Assembly: GCA_964446245.1 (NCBI GenBank)
Contig: CAYUNI010000018.1
Span: 1-10,668 of the forward strand
DNA: 10,668 nucleotides
Source: CAYUNI01 sp964446245
GTDB taxonomy: Bacteria > Patescibacteriota > Minisyncoccia > Phycocordibacterales > XYD1-FULL-46-19
Direction of reading: 5' to 3'
The translations under genes and the position numbers were made by a program. This document shows positions 6,121 to 10,668 of the stretch, one piece after another (within the stretch, counting starts at the first letter, position 1; every line of letters begins with the position of its first letter). A model generated the notes under the pieces. It saw nothing but the letters and a program-made list of their open reading frames with translations, was not told the origin of the DNA and did no database searches.

Positions 6121-6327
6121 ATGAAAACTTGTCCGCTCTGCGATAAAGGCAGCCAAATGGTCGGGGGTTACTCCAACCGCGTTCGCGCCACCAAATACAA
6201 CCCTATTCCTAAGTTGCGCAAGCAACCTAATTTACAGTGGGCGCAATTACCAGAAGGTGGTCGCCTCAAGATTTGTACTAATTGTCTCAAAAAAGGCAAG
6301 AATCTCCAAGTCAAAAAGGTAAAATAA
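6121..6327 (+). CDS. rpmB: 50S ribosomal protein L28, zinc-ribbon form
   Basis: L28 is a small structural protein of the large ribosomal subunit near the E site. The 68-residue product keeps the family core: a GS/GG turn, then NRVRATKYNPIPKLRKQPNLQW, a form of the typical NPxxKRxxxPNLQ stretch, and a basic tail. Two Cys pairs, CPLC (4-7) and CTNC (52-55), form a zinc ribbon, so this is the zinc-binding variant rather than the zinc-free E. coli type. It stands alone with its own promoter and a strong terminator. The ATG at 6121 has no Shine-Dalgarno. L33, often beside L28, is not present. Confidence 0.93.
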   Translation: MKTCPLCDKGSQMVGGYSNRVRATKYNPIPKLRKQPNLQWAQLPEGGRLKICTNCLKKGKNLQVKKVK

Positions 6328-6344
6328 TCCTCGAACAACCAAAC

Positions 6345-6385
6345 AAAATACCGCCAATAAAATCATTGGCGGTATTTTGTTTTTT
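6345..6385. terminator. Bidirectional terminator between rpmB and the beta-lactamase-fold gene
   Basis: AAAATACCGCCAAT (6345-6358) pairs perfectly with ATTGGCGGTATTTT (6365-6378) around a 6-nt loop. T-rich tails occur on both strands. It can end rpmB on the plus strand and the convergent gene at 6435-7289 on the minus strand. Confidence 0.9.
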
Positions 6386-6434
6386 CCAATCTGGTAAAAT
6401 TTATATAATCAGGATCAAAAGACCGATTTCCATC

Positions 6435-7289
6435 TTATCGCTTACGCCACTCTCGGCCATCACTTTCTAATACAATCGTCCCTTCACGATCAGTGCGATA
6501 AATTGTCGTCTTAATCTTAGCAAGATCTTCCAAGACTCTTTCTGCCGGATGGCCATAGCGATTATCCGCGCCTACTGATATTATGGCAATTTTGGGTCGA
6601 ACAATCGAAAGCCAATCTGCCCCATTAGAACCAGCCGAGCCATGATGTCCCACTTTTAAAACATCAGATTTTAAAAAATCTCGCCCATAAAAAATTAATT
6701 TCTGTTCATCTTTAGCTGGTAAATCTCCCGTCAATAACAAAGAAGTTTGTCTAAAACGCAATCGTCCCACCAACGAACAATCATTATCATCTTTACACTG
6801 ATAGCCAGCTGGTGGCCAAAGAATATCCAACCAAATTTCTTTTCCTAAACGCAAACTATCTCCAGCAGACAGGCTTAATTTAGATAAATTCCCAATCTTT
6901 TCAATTTCCTTTTTTATTTGTGATTGAGGCAGACTGCCAGACCACATCATTGAACCCAAAGAAAAACGACGAACAAGATCAGGGGCAATACCGCCATGAT
7001 CCTGATCAAAATGAGAAATCAACACTAAGGCTAGAGAACGATTGAAAAGCGAGAGATTCTCATCAAGAGATCGAAACGCCCTTTGCCCAACCCCCGTATC
7101 GAATAAAATTCTTTTCCGCTCTGGCGTCTCAATCAAAACAGCGTCCCCCTGCCCAACATCAAGAAAACTTACTCGCAAAATTGCTCGCGGAGTCTGCGAA
7201 AAAATCACAAGCCATGTCCATGCAATAATCAAAAATAAAAGACCCAGTAAAACCCATGGTCCGATTTTTCGCCAAAAAGAAAAATTCAT
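6435..7289 (-). CDS. ComEC-type metallo-beta-lactamase domain protein
   Basis: This corresponds to the C-terminal metallo-beta-lactamase domain found fused to ComEC in many bacteria and encoded separately here. One membrane anchor (residues 10-30) is followed by the domain opening FLDVGQGDAVLIE (42-54) and FDTG (63-66). The metal-binding motif is HFDQDH (93-98), and NDCSLV (169-174), TGD (187-189) and HHGS (215-218) follow. The ending RTDREGTI is characteristic of ComEC-linked domains. Metal-ligand positions are intact, so a hydrolase acting on nucleic acid is likely, perhaps degrading the non-transported strand during DNA uptake; this role is inferred. The gene lies downstream of comEC on the same strand but is separated from it by two genes and a terminator. 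No Shine-Dalgarno and no convincing promoter precede the ATG at 7289; only 24 nt separate it from the upstream terminator. Confidence 0.9.
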   Translation of the reverse strand: MNFSFWRKIGPWVLLGLLFLIIAWTWLVIFSQTPRAILRVSFLDVGQGDAVLIETPERKRILFDTGVGQRAFRSLDENLSLFNRSLALVLISHFDQDHGGIAPDLVRRFSLGSMMWSGSLPQSQIKKEIEKIGNLSKLSLSAGDSLRLGKEIWLDILWPPAGYQCKDDNDCSLVGRLRFRQTSLLLTGDLPAKDEQKLIFYGRDFLKSDVLKVGHHGSAGSNGADWLSIVRPKIAIISVGADNRYGHPAERVLEDLAKIKTTIYRTDREGTIVLESDGREWRKR

Positions 7290-7301
7290 AATTCTATTTT
7301 A

Positions 7302-7345
7302 ACAATAAAAGAAAAGACCGACAGTGCCCAAACACTGTCGGTCTT
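7302..7345 (-). terminator. Terminator of the 135-aa gene
   Basis: AAGACCGACAGTG (7314-7326) and CACTGTCGGTCTT (7333-7345) form a perfect 13-bp stem with a 6-nt loop. On the minus strand the tail is TTTTCTTTTATT. It lies between the 135-aa gene and the start of the beta-lactamase-fold gene and should block readthrough. Confidence 0.85.
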
Positions 7346-7355
7346 GTTGATGGTT

Positions 7356-7763
7356 TTAATCAAACATCGGATTCTGCGAAAAATCTCGCAAAACCACCAA
7401 CAATTCATCCATTCCGACAATCGCCGTGTTAGATGATCGAAAAGGACGAGATTTTGGTGACAAAGCCATTCTCGACCCCCACAAGCCGAGGATATTGTCC
7501 GTCACCAAGTGCCGTCCACCAATCAAACGCAGGGCAACTTGAATAGAAGGGTCCTCAATCTCTAGACCGGTACAAATGCTAAGTGGCGACTCAAAGGTAG
7601 CCACCAACAAAGAAGGGCTATTCCCATTCTGGCGAATCATCACTAGCGACTTAATTGGGCTAGCCGAAAGCGTGGAGTTCGCCGACTGAAGACCGCAATT
7701 ACAAGCCATAACCATAATTCTAGCGGCCTCGACTACCAAAGGTGACGACACTTGAGCAGACAT
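7356..7763 (-). CDS. Small orphan protein, 135 aa, unknown function
   Basis: I do not recognise this protein. The frame extends 23 codons upstream, but the ATG at 7763 is chosen because AAGGAGGG (plus 7770-7777) lies 6 nt before it. The product starts SAQVSSPLVVEAARIMVMACNCG, with a moderately hydrophobic helix and a Cys-Asn-Cys element. Beta-like segments follow (SLVMIRQNG, SLLVATFESPLSICTGLEI), then LRLIGGRHLVTDNILGLWGSR and a final helix, MDELLVVLRDFS. No signal peptide or clear membrane span is present, and no catalytic motif stands out. It is divergent from the RlpA-like gene, sharing a compact promoter region, and ends at its own terminator. The pair lies between comEC and the beta-lactamase-fold gene. 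Coding is well supported by start and stop signals. Confidence 0.8.
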   Translation of the reverse strand: MSAQVSSPLVVEAARIMVMACNCGLQSANSTLSASPIKSLVMIRQNGNSPSLLVATFESPLSICTGLEIEDPSIQVALRLIGGRHLVTDNILGLWGSRMALSPKSRPFRSSNTAIVGMDELLVVLRDFSQNPMFD

Positions 7764-7803
7764 ACTCAGCCCTCCTTTTTTAGACTTTTTTAGACCAATT
7801 CCT

Positions 7804-7832
7804 TTTATATCAAAACACATATTCTCCAGCAA
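7804..7832 (-). promoter_or_regulatory. Promoter of the 135-aa gene
   Basis: On the minus strand TTGCTG (plus 7827-7832) and TATAAA (plus 7804-7809) are separated by 17 bp. The start would be near 7797. The leader contains GTCTAAAAAA twice in tandem before the ribosome binding site. Confidence 0.6.
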
Positions 7833-7838
7833 TCAAAC

Positions 7839-7867
7839 TTGACACCTCCACTTAAAAGTATTAGAAT
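7839..7867 (+). promoter_or_regulatory. Promoter of the RlpA-like gene
   Basis: TTGACA (7839-7844), a 17-bp spacer and TAGAAT (7862-7867) make the best sigma70-type promoter in the window. It is back to back with the promoter at 7804-7832, with 6 bp between the two -35 boxes. The start is expected near 7874. Confidence 0.85.
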
Positions 7868-7894
7868 GGTAAAGGTTGGCTCTTTAGTCGGGCG

Positions 7895-7956
7895 GATGAC
7901 GAGTCGGGACAGTGTGAACGCGAGATTGAGGAACCTCGCCGGCTTTTCGACTCATC
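7895..7956 (+). promoter_or_regulatory. Structured 5' UTR of the RlpA-like gene
   Basis: The leader is about 108 nt, long for this window. GAGTCG (7901-7906) pairs with CGACTC (7948-7953), extended by GAT/ATC after a bulge. It encloses a hairpin, GCGAG (7920-7924) with CTCGC (7935-7939). rlpA-type genes in other phyla are sometimes preceded by cyclic-di-AMP riboswitches, but the conserved motifs I know for that class are not recognisable here. Confidence 0.4.
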
Positions 7957-7982
7957 AAAACCGAATAAGGAGAAGAAAAATA

Positions 7983-8369
7983 ATGATGACTTCGGTCACA
8001 CTGGCCATGGTTGTCGTGTTTTCCCCTTGTACTATTGGGAAGAACACAACGCCTGCGCCTCAAACAATCGTCGCCAGCTGGTATGGCGAAGATTTTCGAG
8101 GTAAAGAAATGGCCAATGGTGACAACTTCAACCCTTCGGATCCAACGACCGCTGCTCACAAAGAGTGGCCGTTTGGGACCAAGTTGAAAGTCACCAATCC
8201 GAAGAATGGTCGCTCCCTGACGGTCATCGTCAAGGACCGCGGTCCGTTCATCAAAGGGCGTGGCTTGGATCTATCCGAAGCCGGCGCCCAAAAATTGGGA
8301 TACAAGAAAGAGGGCATCACAACCCTCATCCTGTCTCGTCTAGAGCTCCCCCAGAGATCTAGACACTAG
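7983..8369 (+). CDS. RlpA-like double-psi beta-barrel protein, minimal form
   Basis: The 128-residue product is a short RlpA-family protein. Well-studied members are lytic transglycosylases that cut glycan strands without stem peptides at the septum. An N-terminal hydrophobic segment (residues 3-15) probably directs export; FSPC is a poor lipobox. The double-psi barrel spans about 30-122: ASWYG (31-35), ANGDNF (44-49), TAAHKEWPFGT (56-66), KDRGPF (84-89) and GLDLSEAGAQKLG (94-106). From memory of the Pseudomonas enzyme, the catalytic His and Asp are kept (H59, D85), while the usual Glu and Asp of the NGExxD region appear as D47 and N50; activity is therefore uncertain. No SPOR domain is present. 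The frame is open from 7839, but AAGGAG at 7967-7972 selects the ATG at 7983. The longer form would begin inside the -35 box. Confidence 0.88.
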   Translation: MMTSVTLAMVVVFSPCTIGKNTTPAPQTIVASWYGEDFRGKEMANGDNFNPSDPTTAAHKEWPFGTKLKVTNPKNGRSLTVIVKDRGPFIKGRGLDLSEAGAQKLGYKKEGITTLILSRLELPQRSRH

Positions 8370-8372
8370 GTT

Positions 8373-8401
8373 GTCGACAGGCGACAGTTCGTCTCGTCGA
8401 C
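8373..8401. repeat. GTCGAC inverted repeat after the RlpA-like gene
   Basis: GTCGAC occurs at 8373-8378 and again at 8396-8401, and inner GAC/GTC pairing is possible. It fills the gap between the convergent stops of the RlpA-like gene and comEC. Its role is unknown. Confidence 0.4.
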
Positions 8402-9918
8402 TAAACTTTCAAGCCGCCCGAACCATTGGGGCAATCGCTTATCACGATTGCCCCTTTTCTTTTTTGCCAAAACCAATACCACCAAATAATCAACAAATAA
8501 CTCACAACCAAGGTCATCTTCCCCCACCAAACAAAAGTCATTTGAAAAAAATCTAATTTAGCGACAAATTCCACTAACCACAATTGAACCCAAAGAAGAG
8601 GGTACAGAATCAAAGTAATCAACCAGCCAAGTGGCGGGACTACCCCTCCCAAAATTCCCAACGCCAAAGACAAAAACATCTCAAAGGGGACCAACGGCAA
8701 AATCACTAAATTAAGCGGTAAGGCCAACCACGACCACAAACCACTAAGATAAAGAATGAGTGGGGTCACGGCTATTTGAGCTGAGATTGTCGTACTAATC
8801 AATTCTGATATTTTATTTCCCAAACCGATTTTTTCTATTGCGGGGGTCAAAAGTTTTGGACCAAAAATTACCCCCGTCGTCGCCAAGAAAGACAGCCAGA
8901 ATCCCGGATGCACCAAAAAACTTAAAGGTTGCCAAATCGCCAACACGACGGCTGAAAGAAAGAGTGCACGCGTGGGCTGGTACAATCGACCCAAGAGCAT
9001 CGCCCCCAAAGCAAGCAACGCCATAATTCCAGCACGCCAAACCGCCGGTCCACCTCCCGAAAGAATAATCAATAAAAATATCCCTGCCACCGAGACTCCT
9101 CCACGCCACCATAACGGCAAAAAACCAAACACGAGAAAAAGACAAGCAATCAAGATGGTAAGATTGTAGCCCGACAAAACTAAAATATGCGACAAGCCAG
9201 CCTTCTGATATTTTTGTTTTAAATCCTTGTCTAATCCGTCAGTAAGACCAAGACTTACCCCACCCGCAATTGTGCTCTCTGGTGCTGGTAAAAATTTTTC
9301 TAAATTATTTTTAAATCGAGATCGTAAATGGCTAAAAAGTTTATTAAAAACAAAACCTTTTTCCTCACCAATAACAGAAGTTGAAGCAAACGACATCTGG
9401 TAAACTATCCTCTCTTGGGCCAAATACGCTGGATAATCAAACTCTCGGCCAACACCAGTGACAAATTCAGATGGAGCAACCAATTTACCAGAAAAAATAA
9501 TTTTCTGCCCAAAACTTAAAACTGGGAAACGATTAGTGGAGAGCAAAAGGCGTTCATTATTATCTAACTGGACGATAGCCTGCTGTTCTTTCCCTCGATC
9601 TTGTGGATCAGAAATTACCACCCCCGATAAAGTAATTTTCGTGCCATATCTCGAAGCTAATTCTGGGGAAGGCAATCGAGCTAGCTCTAACCGCCCGACC
9701 CCCAAAGCTAAACCTAAAAATATCAAAGAAAAAATTAGCCACAATTTTCGCCCTAAATCACCCTCTTCTTTTCTTCGCCAGAAAAAACTGGCCGAGGCTA
9801 AAATAACCAAAAACCAAAACAAGCTCGGCCCAAAATTTAACCAAGCCCCCGACCAAAGACCAAGCAAAAAACTTCCCGCTGGCACCAATCCTAGTCGAGT
9901 CCAATGATCAAAAATCAT
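8401..9918 (-). CDS. comEC: ComEC/Rec2-type DNA uptake channel, membrane part
   Basis: ComEC forms the inner-membrane channel that brings single-stranded DNA into the cytoplasm during natural transformation. The 505-residue product has two to three N-terminal membrane helices (about 12-78). An OB-like periplasmic region with TLSGVVISDPQDRGKEQ and REFDYPAYLAQERI (about 95-190) follows. The Competence domain starts near residue 210; its signature is GLSHILVLSGYNLTI (241-255), and many more helices follow. The C-terminal beta-lactamase domain of full-length ComEC is absent and is encoded at 6435-7289. The last 20 residues (KRKGAIVISDCPNGSGGLKV) look non-conserved and are partly encoded by a terminator of the opposite strand. 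The gene is 27 nt after rnhA and may be cotranscribed with it. No clear Shine-Dalgarno precedes the ATG at 9918. Confidence 0.93.
   Translation of the reverse strand: MIFDHWTRLGLVPAGSFLLGLWSGAWLNFGPSLFWFLVILASASFFWRRKEEGDLGRKLWLIFSLIFLGLALGVGRLELARLPSPELASRYGTKITLSGVVISDPQDRGKEQQAIVQLDNNERLLLSTNRFPVLSFGQKIIFSGKLVAPSEFVTGVGREFDYPAYLAQERIVYQMSFASTSVIGEEKGFVFNKLFSHLRSRFKNNLEKFLPAPESTIAGGVSLGLTDGLDKDLKQKYQKAGLSHILVLSGYNLTILIACLFLVFGFLPLWWRGGVSVAGIFLLIILSGGGPAVWRAGIMALLALGAMLLGRLYQPTRALFLSAVVLAIWQPLSFLVHPGFWLSFLATTGVIFGPKLLTPAIEKIGLGNKISELISTTISAQIAVTPLILYLSGLWSWLALPLNLVILPLVPFEMFLSLALGILGGVVPPLGWLITLILYPLLWVQLWLVEFVAKLDFFQMTFVWWGKMTLVVSYLLIIWWYWFWQKRKGAIVISDCPNGSGGLKV
8428..8465 (+). terminator. 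Terminator of the RlpA-like gene, inside the comEC 3' end
   Basis: GGGGCAATCG (8428-8437) and CGATTGCCCC (8445-8454) form a perfect 10-bp stem with a 7-nt loop, followed by TTTTCTTTTTT. The orientation fits plus-strand transcription from the RlpA-like gene. The element overlaps codons of about residues 485-497 of the oppositely oriented comEC. Confidence 0.88.
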
Positions 9919-9945
9919 AGATCACTTATTACAAAAATATTTTAA

Positions 9946-10398
9946 TCAAAACAAGCTTTCTGCCCTCCCAACAGAAGTCGCTCCGTCCATCGCTTCATTG
10001 GCTAAACCATCGGCAATTTTATTTTCTTCTCGCGGGATATAAGTAAATTTTAATTTAGGAAAATCTTTAACCTGCGCATTCCAGATTTTCATAAACATTG
10101 GATATAGTCGCTCTTCTTTTATTTGATAAATTCCCGATAGCTGGCTGACTACCAATTGGCTATCCAGACGAAATTCAATTTCAAAGTTTTTCAACTTATC
10201 TGTCCCAAAAGTTTTCTTCAAAGTTTCCAAACCTAAAATCACCGCCTCATACTCGGCTTCATTGTTGGTCATTGTCCCTAAAGCACGAGAAGCTTTTTTC
10301 AAAATTTCTCCTTTTTTATTTTGCACCACCGCCCCACAACCGGCCAAGCCTGGATTACCCCGCGAACCACCATCAGTGTTTACAATTATTTTTTCCAT
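9946..10398 (-). CDS. rnhA: Ribonuclease HI family protein
   Basis: The enzyme cleaves the RNA strand of RNA-DNA hybrids. The four acidic catalytic positions are visible: D9 in NTDGGSRGNPG, E49 in NNEAEYEA, D79 in FRLDSQLVV and D130 in REENKIADGLAN. The NNEAEYEA form and the short final part resemble the archaeal-like and plant-like RNase HI subgroup rather than E. coli RnhA. The 150 residues form a complete domain without an extra hybrid-binding domain. A TATAAT box lies 6 nt before the ATG at 10398, so the mRNA probably starts at or near the ATG itself. comEC follows after 27 nt on the same strand. Confidence 0.94.
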   Translation of the reverse strand: MEKIIVNTDGGSRGNPGLAGCGAVVQNKKGEILKKASRALGTMTNNEAEYEAVILGLETLKKTFGTDKLKNFEIEFRLDSQLVVSQLSGIYQIKEERLYPMFMKIWNAQVKDFPKLKFTYIPREENKIADGLANEAMDGATSVGRAESLF

Positions 10399-10404
10399 TC
10401 AGTA

Positions 10405-10433
10405 ATTATACCCTACCACCAAAATCTCACCAA
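10405..10433 (-). promoter_or_regulatory. Promoter giving leaderless rnhA mRNA
   Basis: On the minus strand a perfect TATAAT (plus 10405-10410) has TTGGTG 17 bp upstream (plus 10428-10433). Transcription is expected about 7 nt downstream of the -10 box, at the A of the start codon (10398). Confidence 0.6.
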
Positions 10434-10439
10434 ATTCCC

Positions 10440-10462
10440 CTCCAGACGTCGAACGTCTGGAG
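10440..10462. repeat. Perfect hairpin upstream of rnhA
   Basis: CTCCAGACGT (10440-10449) and ACGTCTGGAG (10453-10462) pair perfectly around CGA. No T tract follows on either strand, so it is not a standard terminator. It could be a protein site or part of a repeat family. Confidence 0.6.
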
Positions 10463-10482
10463 ATTGACGCTTTTCCCACCAC

Positions 10483-10526
10483 AAAGGGCGGTCTTCTCTG
10501 GAGTACCGGCGAGGCCCGCCCTTTTT
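10483..10526 (+). terminator. Terminator-like hairpin, plus strand
   Basis: AAAGGGCGG (10483-10491) pairs with CCGCCCTTT (10516-10524) around 24 nt, and the T run continues to 10526. No plus-strand gene precedes it in the window, which makes its target unclear. Confidence 0.5.
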
Positions 10527-10533
10527 GCATTTC

Positions 10534-10577
10534 AAGCCCCGACCTTTTTTGAATTCTGTATTTCAAGGTCGGGGCTT
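10534..10577. repeat. 13-bp inverted repeat near the right edge
   Basis: AAGCCCCGACCTT (10534-10546) and AAGGTCGGGGCTT (10565-10577) are perfect inverted copies separated by 18 nt. Both arms are preceded by ATTTC. On the plus strand TTTCT follows, which is weak for a terminator. Confidence 0.6.
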
Positions 10578-10604
10578 TCTGCCCATTTACAGATTCGCAT
10601 CGAG

Positions 10605-10663
10605 TTATCCGCGTTTTATCCGCCTTTGCCTCGCCGTAGCTTTCTTTGACCTTTCGTAGCTTT
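10605..10663 (+). repeat. Short repeats TTATCCGC and CGTAGCTTT
   Basis: TTATCCGC occurs at 10605-10612 and 10616-10623. CGTAGCTTT occurs at 10635-10643 and 10655-10663. No gene is seen in this gene-free right end, which runs past the window. Confidence 0.5.
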
Positions 10664-10668
10664 ACGCG

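Noticed and set aside
7895..7956. Cyclic-di-AMP (ydaO-type) riboswitch before the RlpA-like gene
   Set aside because: This was considered because of the gene family, but the conserved sequence motifs and pseudoknot elements I know for that class are not recognisable.
9458..9907. Plus-strand open frame of 149 codons
   Set aside because: It is antisense to the N-terminal part of comEC, Lys/Pro-rich, with no ribosome site or promoter.
10272..10649. Plus-strand open frame of 125 codons at the right edge
   Set aside because: It starts opposite rnhA and crosses all three hairpins; the composition is not protein-like.

Overview
The window looks like a chromosomal segment of a small-genome bacterium, most likely from the Patescibacteria (Candidate Phyla Radiation), perhaps a Parcubacteria-like lineage. 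This is an inference. It rests on a zinc-ribbon L28, a ComEC whose membrane part and metallo-beta-lactamase part are separate genes, core genes without Shine-Dalgarno sequences, one apparently leaderless gene, and several short proteins I do not recognise. GC content is below half. No tRNA, rRNA, CRISPR array or transposase was seen.

Layout from left to right: (1) 81-410 encodes a small orphan protein with a strong ribosome binding site and its own terminator. (2) 488-1619 is an unusual block. A 49-bp perfect copy of the last 15 codons of fusA lies at 488-536, 1083 bp from the genuine 3' end at 1571-1619. Between the copies lie a 264-aa orphan gene on the minus strand and a bidirectional terminator. 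(3) 1570-4773 is a streptomycin-type operon on the minus strand, rpsL-rpsG-fusA. It is preceded by a structured leader that resembles an attenuator. (4) 5042-5359 is a small orphan gene on the plus strand, divergent from rpsL, with two palindromes in its 5' UTR. (5) 5434-6045 (minus) is a site-2-protease-like membrane metallopeptidase, divergent from rpmB (L28) at 6121-6327. (6) 6435-10398 is a competence/nuclease region on the minus strand: rnhA, then comEC, then a ComEC-type metallo-beta-lactamase gene. comEC and the beta-lactamase gene are separated by a two-gene insert: an orphan gene (minus) and a minimal RlpA-like double-psi beta-barrel gene (plus), divergent from one another. (7) 10399-10668 has no gene but holds three strong hairpins and short repeats.

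Two kinds of gene organisation coexist. The housekeeping genes (fusA, rpsG, rpsL, rpmB, comEC, rnhA) lack a clear Shine-Dalgarno and some have very short or no leaders. Four short genes (81-410, 5042-5359, 7356-7763, 7983-8369) each have a strong AAGGAG-type site and their own rho-independent terminator, and three of them have a clear sigma70-type promoter. Two of these promoters sit in back-to-back divergent pairs with the same 6-bp gap between the -35 boxes. The most interesting items are the duplicated fusA end around an orphan gene, the rpsL leader, and the split comEC/beta-lactamase locus with a terminator encoded inside the comEC 3' end.
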